Below, piece after piece: positions 21,001-29,997 of a stretch of DNA of 64,000 bases. The stretch is from Marivirga tractuosa DSM 4126. Its GTDB lineage: Bacteria > Bacteroidota > Bacteroidia > Cytophagales > Cyclobacteriaceae. Where the stretch lies: contig NC_014759.1 of NCBI RefSeq assembly GCF_000183425.1, positions 1,240,001 through 1,304,000 of the forward strand. The letters run 5' to 3'. The first letter of the stretch is position 1, and each line of letters opens with the position of its first letter. The notes beneath the pieces were generated by a model. That model worked only from the letters and a program-made list of their open reading frames with translations, searched no databases and was not told the origin of the DNA. The translations under genes were made by a program, and so were the position numbers.

Positions 21001-23300
21001 GTAATATAATCTTCCACCAAAAAACTACTGTCCTTACTAAATTCAGCATAATAATCAATGGTGAATTCACCAGGAGTAGTGTATGTTTCTGTAAAACTAT
21101 TTTTAGAGTGAGACTTTTTATCGTCAAATCTCCACTCAAAAAATGTAGCTTCCGGGGCTGGATTCACAATATCCAGACTATAAGGCACACTGCAACTGCT
21201 AAATCTAAATCTTCCAATAGGACTATCACTATCTGTCTCTTCTGCTTCTTCTTCTATTTCTGGATTTTCACAATCTGCCCACGGATTAGGAATCATAATT
21301 GCTTTTGACTTTGAACACTGTCCGTCACTTTGGACACTTAATGTAATGCTCACATCGCCTAATGAAATAAACGACAAACTTAGTTTCCTTCCATTTCCAA
21401 TAAGATTTTCATTATAAAACCATCTTACAGTTTGCCCCTCATTAATTTCAGTTGATAAATCAACCCTAAAGTAACCACATTCATGGCCAGCAGTAACCTC
21501 ATATTGAGCTTTAGGGTCTAAATCAGGGATTTCAATTATGTTATATCTTTCTATGGTAGTTGCGCAGCCATTTTTATTATTAGTTGTCAAAGAGACCTCA
21601 TATGTTCCTGCTTCACTATAGGCATGCATTGGGTTTTGTTCAGATGAGGTATTGCCATCACCAAAATCCCATTCCCAATAATCATAGCCCATGCTTCCGC
21701 TAAATTGAACCTCGGTGTAAGTACATGATTCAATAATCTCTGGTTCTGATAAGTTGATGGAAGAATTTAATACTGAAATAGGATTTTCAAATACATACTC
21801 AACCTGACAGCCCTTATTATTGACATAGCTTACACTTGGGTAGTAAACACCGGAGTTGGCGTATTCAAAGTTGACTTTTCCACCTTCATATGATTTACCA
21901 TCTCCATTATTCCATATAACTTCATTTGCACCACCATTAAGCAAACTAACTTCCGTTATAAAGGGAGCACAGCCTTGCCAATCGTCAACCTTTAAATTTG
22001 TTTCTCGCTTAAACACCTGAATCCTATCTTCTAATTTCTTTTCAATAACACATCCGCTTTCATATTCAGTAATGGCTACTATTTCATAGTTTCCATGTTG
22101 CTCGAAAGTATAATCAAGTTCTTGACCAGGTATAATTTTATTATTGATTTTCCATGAAAATGCTACAGCACCTTGAGATTGGTTGATAGCAGAAAAATTA
22201 AAAGGAGCACATCCAGTGATTTCATCATATTCAATTGTAGGTTCTGAAACTTCAAAAACCTCAATCAAATCTTCTTCTAAAACATCAATTACACAACCGT
22301 TTGGGTCAGTATAGCTTAATAGGACATCATGATTTCCAGGTTGATTAAAAACGACATCAACATTTTTACCTTGATATGAAATACCATTAACAGTCCAAAT
22401 AAACCCTTGCGAATTAGAATGATTGGCAGAAAATTCCAGAGACTGACCTAAACAAACAATTGACTTTTCTACTACCATTTCAGGAACTTCAATCTCACTT
22501 ACTTGAATAGCAGAATCCAATTCTATTGTACCTGAGCACCCATTAGCATCAATATAATCTACACTAACAAGGTAACTTCCCACAGAAGAATACAAATGAC
22601 TAACAGTCTTTCCCTCATCAGTTTGTCCATCACCAAAATTCCAAACTGCTTCTGTGATCTCTCCTAATAATTCAAACTCGATAGGTGTACTCTCTTGCAA
22701 GCATTGACTGTAAGTACTAACATGCGTGTTGATCTCTATTGCTTCTCTTACCTCAATAACATTTTCCTGAATTTTTAAATCCTGACAACCTCCAAGAGAT
22801 TTTGCTGTAAGTGTTACGGTATAAACACCAGCATCTTCATATTCATGAACTGGATTTTCTTCTGAAGACTGATTACCATCTCCAAATGACCATTGATATT
22901 CCTGCGCATTTTCAGATTCATTTTGAAAACTTACAGATTGGCTAACACAAATAGTTTCATTTTCAACTGAAAAACTAGCAATAGGGCTTTCTGAAATAGT
23001 GATCATTTCACTTATTGAAATAGTATCCTTTTCACCAGAAGTTTTATTCAAGACTGCCATTACATCAAAAATGCCAACTTCTTCAAATATGATCGTAGGA
23101 GCTTCTGCATTAGAAGTTTGTCCATCTCCAAAAACCCAACTAACAGACTGAAAATCAATTCCTTCTAATTCGAAGTTAACCACTAAAGGAGCGCAACCCT
23201 CTGTTTTGTCGGCAGTTATTTGGGCATATGCAAACTGAGACAAGCCAAAATTGACTATTAGAAATAAAAATATGCTCTTAATGATGATAGAAATTTTCAT
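18018..23300 (-). CDS. Giant PKD-repeat surface protein lacking a sorting domain
   Basis: 1760 aa. A signal peptide (ends near FAYAQ) is followed by about 17 PKD-like domains, each with the W-x-F-G-D-G core and a Y…G.Y.VSL strand (for example WSFGDGNQSSEENPVHEYED, WDFGDGNTSSEQNPMHAYSE). Some copies are degenerate (for example WKINNKI). About three fibronectin-III-like domains follow. Such proteins are secreted and act as adhesins or matrix proteins in gliding Bacteroidota. Orthologues normally end with a fibronectin-like domain and then a T9SS type B sorting domain. Here the frame stops inside the last fibronectin-like domain (…TIIRDTED), directly before the convergent epimerase, with no coding remnant beyond. 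The sorting domain is instead in the gene 11 nt upstream. Probably one transcript. Confidence 0.88.
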   Translation of the reverse strand: MKISIIIKSIFLFLIVNFGLSQFAYAQITADKTEGCAPLVVNFELEGIDFQSVSWVFGDGQTSNAEAPTIIFEEVGIFDVMAVLNKTSGEKDTISISEMITISESPIASFSVENETICVSQSVSFQNESENAQEYQWSFGDGNQSSEENPVHEYEDAGVYTVTLTAKSLGGCQDLKIQENVIEVREAIEINTHVSTYSQCLQESTPIEFELLGEITEAVWNFGDGQTDEGKTVSHLYSSVGSYLVSVDYIDANGCSGTIELDSAIQVSEIEVPEMVVEKSIVCLGQSLEFSANHSNSQGFIWTVNGISYQGKNVDVVFNQPGNHDVLLSYTDPNGCVIDVLEEDLIEVFEVSEPTIEYDEITGCAPFNFSAINQSQGAVAFSWKINNKIIPGQELDYTFEQHGNYEIVAITEYESGCVIEKKLEDRIQVFKRETNLKVDDWQGCAPFITEVSLLNGGANEVIWNNGDGKSYEGGKVNFEYANSGVYYPSVSYVNNKGCQVEYVFENPISVLNSSINLSEPEIIESCTYTEVQFSGSMGYDYWEWDFGDGNTSSEQNPMHAYSEAGTYEVSLTTNNKNGCATTIERYNIIEIPDLDPKAQYEVTAGHECGYFRVDLSTEINEGQTVRWFYNENLIGNGRKLSLSFISLGDVSITLSVQSDGQCSKSKAIMIPNPWADCENPEIEEEAEETDSDSPIGRFRFSSCSVPYSLDIVNPAPEATFFEWRFDDKKSHSKNSFTETYTTPGEFTIDYYAEFSKDSSFLVEDYITVTIQNPIIDFDYQLEKVCAGFKVYLSPENPEFEAYNWKINNSIIELDADGSYLLGDEGLYSVSLSASGQSSCEATKIKNIYIGNDENQFDYPTALCLGEGITVSHNLQGFESFEWDMGNGETVSSFDSQYVYDEAGEYQISVVAMDFEGCQYNFKLPNLVGIKNPKAEFTVDKTQGCGEVQISFQNQSQGATTWFWDFGNGKTSTEENPKVKFQAGTYSVSLIASTGQCSDSITYTDLIDIDELTSEFSFQYDQTCLPVTVSFKDESINASSWLWDFGDGNTSTEQNPSHTYYELPDSKVKLTVQNENACKQTSKKLLDFIFSADFQVDANQVCVGSDVNFSAVSEDAVDWFWTFGDGNSSTERNPVHHYETQGVYDVSLIAANESGCQDTVTMEQFIEVSPYRADFELKEVTQNSCVPVQVEFTDLSEGAISYHWDFGDGKTSRVASPVHLYEKVGQFDVSLVITNKLGCQDTLRKENLVRVSGPQTAFEIDEKIVCLPNAANFTDKSKSAVQWQWIFGDGNTSTEQNPQHFYDKPGVYNVTLIAENEEGCEQVFKMDGIKVLPTPEVNFDMEVSGECYPVEVKLTNNSTNLLKPSYFWDFGNGKTSTEVSPTILIENTGRFNVSLTVKNDDGCPISFTHADQVLVRDTVKHIEADLNQVLVENNKVHFELEAYNYNNISHYNVYRDSPSGFNLIKTINVEGQSNQRVIYDDQTCRPQDMSHEYIFQAVPLCEDSVAKEQLTVFNTLLLNKQEDTENRERIIQWNLSKGFDIDNQRIFRKAKGEEQWQEIAVLESKVLGFQDKEDLCPAVYQYRVGAFEQNSLRSVSNYVEYEVSDDIYINQVADIQNTTVLESGEVFTEWAIPEEGKGRITAFEIYRSENGGEFEYFDSVEPHEQFYIDEESDTRNNTYNYQVKVVNDCSIDTEASGESNTVLLQKDVQFRKYELKWNAFKGWEEGVKKYVIQRLNENGEWETVEEVSGDQLKTIIRDTED

Positions 23301-23311
23301 GATGCTGATGA

Positions 23312-23749
23312 TTAATTAATTAAAGTAACTTTACCGGAACGATTTACAGATGTTCCTTCCTGACCTTCTGCATAGACTTGATAAACATAAGCGCCAGAAG
23401 GAGCCGTTTCGCCTTGAATTTTACCATCCCACTTTGTTTCGATATCAGTTGATGAGAAAATTACCTCACCAAAGCGGTTATAAATAATAATTTTAAAATC
23501 CTCTACTCCTTTAGCAACAGCGCCAAAATTATCGTTCAAGCCATCTCCATTAGGTGTAAATGCGGTAGGAAATTCAACAGAAAAAGGTTGAAATAAGGTT
23601 ATAATATTAGATGCACTCATGATAGAATCATTTGAAGCACTTATTGCTAATATACGAAATTTAGTGGGTTTATTGTCAGGATCTACTGTTGCAAATCCAG
23701 CATTGAGGCCTATAAATGAAAGTGCGATTATGATGATGATCTTTTTCAT
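23312..23749 (-). CDS. Small secreted protein consisting mainly of a T9SS type B sorting domain
   Basis: 145 aa. A signal peptide (MKKIIIIIALSFIGLNAGFA) is followed by about 35 residues of linker and then a complete gliding-motility-associated C-terminal domain: FPTAFTPNGDGLNDNFG, FKIIIYNRFGEVIFSS, WDGKIQGETAPSGAYVYQV and a final basic beta strand. In known cases this domain directs cargo through the type IX secretion system. Here there is almost no cargo. The gene precedes the PKD protein gene by 11 nt on the same strand, and that protein lacks exactly this domain. It could be a relic of gene splitting, or an anchor acting in trans. Confidence 0.85.
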   Translation of the reverse strand: MKKIIIIIALSFIGLNAGFATVDPDNKPTKFRILAISASNDSIMSASNIITLFQPFSVEFPTAFTPNGDGLNDNFGAVAKGVEDFKIIIYNRFGEVIFSSTDIETKWDGKIQGETAPSGAYVYQVYAEGQEGTSVNRSGKVTLIN

Positions 23750-23936
23750 GATGAATTCCGATTAATGATATATCAAAATTCGACATATAAACACTCCTAT
23801 AAATCAGCAGGATTCTTATTTAAAAAAATACGCATTAAGCGTATTAAAATAGGGGATTGTACTAAAAGGGTTTAGGTGAATTACGTAAAGTCATAAACAG
23901 GATCTTTAAAGTTCAATTGTGTTTAAGCACGAGCGC

Positions 23937-23950
23937 AGCTAGCGCTAGCT
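23937..23950. repeat. 14-bp perfect palindrome
   Basis: AGCTAGCGCTAGCT lies in the 250-bp gap between the T9SS-domain gene and bioA. A small 7-bp hairpin (AATACGC…GCGTATT) lies about 100 nt to its left. No gene is visible in the gap; a role in ending the bio transcript is possible but no U run follows. Confidence 0.4.
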
Positions 23951-23999
23951 TTCCATTAGAAAACCTAAGATTTTGAAAGTCTTTCGGGTTAAGTTAGTA

Positions 24000-25274
24000 T
24001 CACAAACTTTCTAACATTTCTTCAACAGCTTCATAAACTTTATCAATCTCTTCTTTTTTGATAATATAGGGAGGTAAAATGTAGATTACATTTCCTAATG
24101 GGCGAAGCAGAATATTTCTTTCTAAGAAGAATGGATATAACTTATGGCGAACTTCATTTACATAAGATGTATCTGCATCTGTTTTTAATTCCAATGCGAA
24201 AATTGTCCCCAGTACTCTACTCTTCAACACTTTTGGGTGAGATGAGATTTTGTCATGAAATTCTTTTTGCCATTGACTGATTTTCTCAATTTGGCTTTGG
24301 GTTTCTTCTGCCACTAATAATTTAAAACTAGCAATAGAAGCAGCACAAGCAATAGGGTTTGCGGTAAAACTATGACCATGAAAGAAAGTCTTCATGATAT
24401 CAGTAGATTTGTAAGCGCTCATGATTTCTTCTGTGCAAGATGTAACACCTAAAGCCATAGTGCCGCCGGTGAGTCCTTTAGAAAGACAAAATACATCTGG
24501 TTTATTTGCTAAATAATCTGAAGCAAAATGCTTTCCGGTTCTACCGAAACCGGTAAAAACTTCATCAGCAATACAAATCACATGATTATCTTGAGCAATT
24601 CTGATGAGTTTATCCAAAAATCTTCCATCATACATTTTCATGCCTGCTGAGCCCAGAACTAAGGGTTCAAAAATAAAGCCAGCTACCTTCCCTGATTCTA
24701 CTAGTTGATAAAATTTCTGCAGAACTTCATCTTCATTCCCATTTTCTGGCATCGGCAAGAACTCCACGTCAAATAGGAAGGGAGCGAATGGGGCAGAAAA
24801 AGGCCCCCTGTCTCCTACTGACATTGCTCCGAAGGTATCACCATGGTAAGCTCCGTCAAATGCTATAATCTTTTTCCTTTCTTCATTTCCTTTATTATAC
24901 CAATATTGAAATGCCATTTTTAAAGCCACTTCATTCGCTGTGCTTCCGTTATCAGAATAAAATATTTTTGATTGATTATCAGGCAAAATTGATAAGAGAT
25001 TTTCAGCTAATTCAATAGCTGGGGCATGTGTAAAGCCAGCAAAAATCACATGTTCTAAGTTTTGAGCTTGTTTAGCTACTGCTTCTGCAATTTTAGGATG
25101 ACTGTGGCCATGTAAATTCACCCACCAACTGGAAATGGCATCCATGATTTTACGGCCATCTGATGTATGCAAATACATTCCTTCTGCCTTTTCCACCATG
25201 ATGTGTTCAAAACCATTTACCAATTGGGTAAATGGATGCCATATACTCTCACTATCTCTTTCTAACCAATTCAT
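24000..25274 (-). CDS. bioA: Adenosylmethionine-8-amino-7-oxononanoate aminotransferase
   Basis: 424 aa. Converts KAPA to DAPA in biotin synthesis with SAM as amino donor. Class III aminotransferase features: IWHPFTQL at the start, ISSWWVNLHGHSHP, FYSDNGSTANEVALKMA, AFDGAYHGDTFGAMSVGD, the Asp loop CIADEVFTGFGRTG and the PLP lysine in CLSKGLTGGTMALG. Its ATG overlaps the bioD stop (ATGA), the last link of a bioF-bioD-bioA operon. bioB and the pimeloyl-precursor genes are not in the window. Confidence 0.96.
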   Translation of the reverse strand: MNWLERDSESIWHPFTQLVNGFEHIMVEKAEGMYLHTSDGRKIMDAISSWWVNLHGHSHPKIAEAVAKQAQNLEHVIFAGFTHAPAIELAENLLSILPDNQSKIFYSDNGSTANEVALKMAFQYWYNKGNEERKKIIAFDGAYHGDTFGAMSVGDRGPFSAPFAPFLFDVEFLPMPENGNEDEVLQKFYQLVESGKVAGFIFEPLVLGSAGMKMYDGRFLDKLIRIAQDNHVICIADEVFTGFGRTGKHFASDYLANKPDVFCLSKGLTGGTMALGVTSCTEEIMSAYKSTDIMKTFFHGHSFTANPIACAASIASFKLLVAEETQSQIEKISQWQKEFHDKISSHPKVLKSRVLGTIFALELKTDADTSYVNEVRHKLYPFFLERNILLRPLGNVIYILPPYIIKKEEIDKVYEAVEEMLESL

Positions 25275-25879
25275 AAATTCTTTTTTAATTCTGCAGCATA
25301 TTTTCGAACTACCGCATGATTAATATCTTTTTCATCAGCTATCCTTAACAAACATGAATAACCACTATATTTTAATATGATTTCTTCACTTGCAGGATTT
25401 GATGGGCCGTTAAAAACAATTCCTTTTACCTTAACTCCTCTTCTTTGCAACTCGTTAACTGTTAGTAAAGTGTGATTAATACTTCCTAAATACAGATTAG
25501 CAACCAAAATGACAGGAATGTTCCATTGCTGAGGGAAATCAATAACAAATTCTTGATCGTTGATCGGCACTAAAACACCTCCTGCACCCTCAATTACTAG
25601 ATTTTCATTATCAGTATCAGGGATATCAAAATCCATCACTTCCAATTTAACATTATCAATTTCTGCTGCATAATGGGGAGAGGCTGGTGTATTCAATACA
25701 TATTTTTCAGGGATTAAATCCGATTTTAAATTACTTAATAACCCACCTACATAATCCGTATCACGAGGATAACCTGCCTGAATAGGCTTCCAATAGTCGG
25801 CTTCAAGGGCTTCACATATTATGGCACTAAACAACGACTTTCCGCTGTCCGTACCTATTGCAGTAATAAAATAGTTCAT
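25271..25879 (-). CDS. bioD: Dethiobiotin synthetase
   Basis: Closes the ureido ring of dethiobiotin from DAPA, CO2 and ATP. The P-loop is ITAIGTDSGKS (canonical GTDTGKT with conservative Ser replacements), followed by WKPIQAGYPRDTDYV and the conserved VIEGAGGVLVPI. The start MNYFITAIGT at 25879 is preferred over the longer frame to 25906, because it gives a 4-nt ATGA overlap with bioF and places the P-loop at the usual distance from the N-terminus. The stop overlaps bioA. Confidence 0.93.
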   Translation of the reverse strand: MNYFITAIGTDSGKSLFSAIICEALEADYWKPIQAGYPRDTDYVGGLLSNLKSDLIPEKYVLNTPASPHYAAEIDNVKLEVMDFDIPDTDNENLVIEGAGGVLVPINDQEFVIDFPQQWNIPVILVANLYLGSINHTLLTVNELQRRGVKVKGIVFNGPSNPASEEIILKYSGYSCLLRIADEKDINHAVVRKYAAELKKNL

Positions 25880-27000
25880 TGAAAGTATTGATTGATATGA
25901 TGACACAAATTTGTTATTTCTTCTTCAGAATTGAAAGCGTGAAGGCATATCCTTACCCTTTCTTTTCCTTTTGGAACTGTTGGGCTGAGAATAGGACGAA
26001 TATCAAAGCTATGATCATATAGATAATTAGCGAAATTTACAGCTTCACCAGCATTGCCCAATATAATTCCTTGCACAGGATGTTCGCTTTCTAATTTGTT
26101 TACGTTATTACTCAAAAGCCTGTTGAATAGCTCTATTTTGGCCTGCAATTCTAGCCACAATTCAGGATGATTTGCTCTATAACCCAAAGCATTGCGAATG
26201 ACTTGGACGCTATGATGCGGCAAAGCAGTAGTATAAATAAATTGTCTACTATAATTGATAAGATACTCTTTCAAGACATTGCTTCCAACCACAGCCGCAC
26301 CATGAACTCCCACTGCTTTTCCAAATGTGTAAATTCTGGCAAAAATTTGCGCTTCCAAACCTAAGTGGCAGCACAAGCCAAAGCCTGAATCACCAAATAA
26401 ACCAGTACTGTGCGCCTCATCCACAATTACATTTGCATCATATTGATCAGATAAATCAACAATTGCTTTTAAAGGTGCTTGATCACCGTCCATAGAATAG
26501 ACCGATTCCACTACTATAAATATATTTCCTGTCTCAATTTTTTTAAGCTTCTTTTCTAAATCTTGAAGGTCATTGTGCTTGAAATTATAATAATTAGCCC
26601 TACTCAACCGTACCCCTTCTTTAATACATACATGAGAAAGTTCATCCAATAGAACAGTATCTCCCTTTTGTGGTACGGAAGATAAAACCCCTAGATTAGC
26701 CATATAACCAGAATTAAAAAGCAATGCTGATTCTGATTTAAAATACTTTTCTAAAAAAATTTCTAACTCTTCATGATAATCTTTATTCCCACTTAACAAA
26801 CGTGATCCAGTTGCACCATTATCTATAAAATCATTTTCATAACTATGAATCTCCTCGATTTTAGATAGACCCAGATAATCATTAGAACTAAAATCTGTTA
26901 GAGCGCTACGCTGCTTCTTTAGTTGTCTGTATCCACCTTTGCTTTTACGTTTTTCCAGTTGACTTTGTAAATGTTTTTCGAGTTTCATCTTTCTATTCAT
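25876..27000 (-). CDS. bioF: 8-amino-7-oxononanoate synthase family protein
   Basis: PLP enzyme of the alpha-oxoamine synthase family that joins pimeloyl-thioester and alanine. Motifs: FSSNDYLGLS near the N-terminus, GSRLLSGNKDYHEELE, ALLFNSGYMANLGVL, VDEAHSTGLFGDSG, and the PLP lysine in TFGKAVGVHGAAVV. The frame opens at 27060, but family length and the basic start MNRKMKLEKH favour ATG 27000 (or 26988). It leads the bioF-bioD-bioA operon; the other members follow with 4-nt overlaps. The promoter must lie in the short gap shared with the divergent outer-membrane protein gene. Confidence 0.93.
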   Translation of the reverse strand: MNRKMKLEKHLQSQLEKRKSKGGYRQLKKQRSALTDFSSNDYLGLSKIEEIHSYENDFIDNGATGSRLLSGNKDYHEELEIFLEKYFKSESALLFNSGYMANLGVLSSVPQKGDTVLLDELSHVCIKEGVRLSRANYYNFKHNDLQDLEKKLKKIETGNIFIVVESVYSMDGDQAPLKAIVDLSDQYDANVIVDEAHSTGLFGDSGFGLCCHLGLEAQIFARIYTFGKAVGVHGAAVVGSNVLKEYLINYSRQFIYTTALPHHSVQVIRNALGYRANHPELWLELQAKIELFNRLLSNNVNKLESEHPVQGIILGNAGEAVNFANYLYDHSFDIRPILSPTVPKGKERVRICLHAFNSEEEITNLCHHINQYFQ

Positions 27001-27074
27001 AGGAATTGTCGTCAAAAATATAACATTTATCGCCATATTCGTTATAACACAATCAAACACTAAAATTAATCAAG

Positions 27075-27668
27075 ATGAAAAAGCTTTTTACATTAACATT
27101 GTTATTATTTTTTATTGGATTAAGTGCTGAAGCGCAAATATTCACTATTGGGCCTAAATTAGGGATAAGTAATACGACTTTAAGCTTAAAAGAAAATGCT
27201 GAAATATATCAATCAGGCGATGCACAATACAGTTATCACGGAGGAGTATTCGCTAGGGTTAAAATAACTGGTTTTTACATTCAACCAGAATTATATTTTA
27301 ATTCAGTAAACGGTGAATATACTGACGCAACTGATCCAAATGACATCAAAACTTTAGAGTTTAATCAAAACAAAATTGACTTGCCTATTTTGCTTGGGTG
27401 GAAAATGGGACCATTTCGAATTAATGCCGGACCTGTAGCTACTTTTAACCTAAATGATGAGGTTGACGCAAGTAGTACAAATAGTGCAGTATCAGAGTAC
27501 AAAAATGCTGTATTTGCTTATCAAGCTGGAATTGGCTTAGATATCTCCAAATTAATTGTTGATCTAAGATATGAAGGCAATTTAAGCAATCAAGCTATTT
27601 TAGGAAATGATGAAGGTGGCGTTCGAGTAAATCAAATCATGTTAAGCGTTGGACTAAAATTATTATAA
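27075..27668 (+). CDS. Outer-membrane beta-barrel protein (PorT-like family)
   Basis: 197 aa with a signal peptide ending at SAEAQ. It has alternating amphipathic strands typical of small Bacteroidota OMP_b-brl proteins: FTIGPKLGISNTTLS at the mature start, GGVFARVKITGFYIQPELYF and a terminal strand VNQIMLSVGLKLL. Likely an 8-stranded outer-membrane barrel of unknown role. It is divergent from the biotin operon and is followed immediately by a strong terminator, so it is a single-gene unit. Confidence 0.85.
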   Translation: MKKLFTLTLLLFFIGLSAEAQIFTIGPKLGISNTTLSLKENAEIYQSGDAQYSYHGGVFARVKITGFYIQPELYFNSVNGEYTDATDPNDIKTLEFNQNKIDLPILLGWKMGPFRINAGPVATFNLNDEVDASSTNSAVSEYKNAVFAYQAGIGLDISKLIVDLRYEGNLSNQAILGNDEGGVRVNQIMLSVGLKLL

Positions 27669-27674
27669 TATTAG

Positions 27675-27712
27675 AAAGAGGTTGTTTTAAAGTAAAACAA
27701 CCTCTTTTTTTT
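27675..27712 (+). terminator. Intrinsic terminator of the outer-membrane protein gene
   Basis: A 14-bp perfect stem (27675-27688 with 27694-27707), a 5-nt loop, then a T run to 27712. It begins 7 nt after the stop codon and could also serve the convergent minus-strand gene that ends at 27728. Confidence 0.95.
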
Positions 27713-27727
27713 ACCCTTTGAACAGAT

Positions 27728-29890
27728 TTATATCCCCTCTTTAATTAAAGGAGTATCCGAATACCTTATCTCAAATTGATCTGTAAATACCAAATGTCCT
27801 TTTTCTCCTCTGGTACTTAATAAATGTAAACTCTCACCGCTGACCTGATAATTGTATTTTATCTCAATTGGTTCTTTAAAACTAAATGCCTTGTTAGCAA
27901 GTGTATTAAAATTATTGTCCAACAAGCTTAGGTATATATTTTTATTATCCTCTGATTGTGCGCTCACTACTATACCTTTCTCCGTTTGAAAAACACCTGT
28001 ATATTTGCCATTGATGTCAATTTCTTTTATAGAATAATCAGAACTATCCGGATGAAATTTAACTATAGTCAAATTTGTGGGCCATAAGGCATCGCCTAAT
28101 CCATCGCCTTGGTAAAGTGCTAATTGAAAATTACTATTCCGCAAAGAAGTTAATTCAACGGGCTGTTCTTGAGTATGTACTTCAATTTCATTTTTGATTT
28201 CACCACTTTCATCTGAAACCAGAATTCGGTTTGTAAAATCCAATGAATCAGCATGGCTTTCATATACCAAAAAGTTTAAGTCACCTCCACCAGCAACATT
28301 TATATCCTTAACTTTTTGCCAAACTTTACCATTTCCGTAAAAAGAAGGCACTGCATTATACCATCTAACTTTACTACCCATTTTTGCTCCGTAAAAGGCC
28401 TGTGACACACTATCGGGATCGAAATAAAAGCCACTAAAATATTCCAAATCATTTACGTTTTTAGCGGAGTAATTTATAAATGCTATATTCTTTTCTAAAG
28501 AATCATACTCAAGCCCTGGCATTTGCCATTCAAATCCCACACCTCTATAAATAGGAATTTCTTGTAAATATGGTTCCTCTAAATGATCTACTATTTGTCT
28601 TTTTAATTTTTTAGCTGACTCGCTTCTTATATTCAATAATTCTTTCTCCTCAGATTCAAAATAGGCTTTAATACCCTCCATTCCCCCATAATACTTTTGA
28701 TAGAATTCTTTATTCTTATTTAAATTACTATTTGGGATTTCAGAATTATATTTTCTTAAGTCATTTTCAAGACTAATTGTTTGTTGAAAAACCCGGTTAA
28801 TCGTATACAATTTTACTTGAAATGATATGTCTTGAGCAGTATCATAAACAGACAGACTCTTCTGTTCATTGATCAAATCAAGCTTATCATCCTTATATTG
28901 AAAGACATTGGCTACAGGAGAATTTAGATCATATCTTCTAATTTTATAAATGGATTTCCTTTCAATTGGGTCAAGGTTGATAGAATCATTAGGAACCCAG
29001 TTTTCCATTTTAGCAAAACTATCATCTAGCTTCTTCTCAATTTTCTCAATATCAGTTCTTAATAGATTGATCTCGGTACTAATTACTTTTTTAACTTGAT
29101 CTACCCAAGTCCCATAATCCCAAAGGCCAATATCATCCACCAAAAAATCGGTTTGGATAACCAGACCATCCAAACGGTAAGTTTTAATGGGATTGATTGA
29201 AATCTTCTGATCTAAATCAAAAGGAGGATATGCCATTGCTGCTTCCTTATACTTCTTGAAATAGTAAAGAGTTGAATCATAACTACTTTTCACCAAGTCA
29301 AAACGGCTCTCCAGTTCATCATCGAACAATAAATAAACATCTTTTAAGGAATTGTAATCTCCATTTATACGCACAAAGTTTTTAGAAGCTAAGTCGTACT
29401 GCTCTACCATTTTCATGAAATTTTGATGAATAGAAGGCATATGAGTCAAGAAAGAATCCGCATCTTTTAAACCTTGTTGAAAAACTAACTTAACACTATC
29501 AAATTCCACTTCAGGCTTCCCATTTCTTTTAAATTCATTCGTAAAATTCGGATAATACCATGCATTTCTTCTAGTTTCTCTATCATCAATTAAATCCCTT
29601 GAACGTCCAAAAAGTAACTCCGCCCTTTCTGCATTGGCAATGGCAGATTCATAGTCAGCTATAGGATGCGCATTTCTATATCGCTCTTCAAATATCAATG
29701 CCAGCTGAATGTTTGTAGCGGGATGATCATTGTTATACTTAAAGAAATCATATAAAATAGGGAACACTAAATCAGCACTATCCCCAAGAAAATAGGGGTT
29801 AATATCATCCTCATAGTCTAAATCCAATTGTGCAAAAGTTGCAACTGGCAAGACCATGGAAAGCAAAAATATGATTAACACTTTCTTCAT
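27728..29890 (-). CDS. Exported protein of unknown function, last gene of the CHAT/OmpA cluster
   Basis: 720 aa. A signal peptide (MKKVLIIFLLSMVLPVATFAQ) precedes about 400 residues rich in helices that resemble TPR-like or coiled-coil packing (ADYESAIANAERAELLFGRS, EKKLDDSFAKMENWV). The C-terminal part is beta-rich with propeller-like repeats (FQTEKGIVVSAQSEDNKNIY, LVFTDQFEIRYSD). I do not recognise a named family. It lies 107 nt after the PD40-OmpA gene on the same strand, so it probably belongs to that envelope unit. The helix-plus-beta-repeat plan recalls proteins that bind OmpA-like partners in the periplasm, but this is only a guess. Confidence 0.75.
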   Translation of the reverse strand: MKKVLIIFLLSMVLPVATFAQLDLDYEDDINPYFLGDSADLVFPILYDFFKYNNDHPATNIQLALIFEERYRNAHPIADYESAIANAERAELLFGRSRDLIDDRETRRNAWYYPNFTNEFKRNGKPEVEFDSVKLVFQQGLKDADSFLTHMPSIHQNFMKMVEQYDLASKNFVRINGDYNSLKDVYLLFDDELESRFDLVKSSYDSTLYYFKKYKEAAMAYPPFDLDQKISINPIKTYRLDGLVIQTDFLVDDIGLWDYGTWVDQVKKVISTEINLLRTDIEKIEKKLDDSFAKMENWVPNDSINLDPIERKSIYKIRRYDLNSPVANVFQYKDDKLDLINEQKSLSVYDTAQDISFQVKLYTINRVFQQTISLENDLRKYNSEIPNSNLNKNKEFYQKYYGGMEGIKAYFESEEKELLNIRSESAKKLKRQIVDHLEEPYLQEIPIYRGVGFEWQMPGLEYDSLEKNIAFINYSAKNVNDLEYFSGFYFDPDSVSQAFYGAKMGSKVRWYNAVPSFYGNGKVWQKVKDINVAGGGDLNFLVYESHADSLDFTNRILVSDESGEIKNEIEVHTQEQPVELTSLRNSNFQLALYQGDGLGDALWPTNLTIVKFHPDSSDYSIKEIDINGKYTGVFQTEKGIVVSAQSEDNKNIYLSLLDNNFNTLANKAFSFKEPIEIKYNYQVSGESLHLLSTRGEKGHLVFTDQFEIRYSDTPLIKEGI

Positions 29891-29997
29891 TTTATATGGA
29901 ATCTAATAATTAATTTCACAAATATTTATTATTTGGTACTGAATCCAGATAGCTATCGAGATATATTTCTCTCATGTAATTGCCTAATAGGCTCTAC

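Noticed and set aside
18018..23300. PKD coding repeats as a DNA tandem array or CRISPR-like array
   Set aside because: The periodicity is at protein level with divergent DNA; there are no identical spacered repeats.
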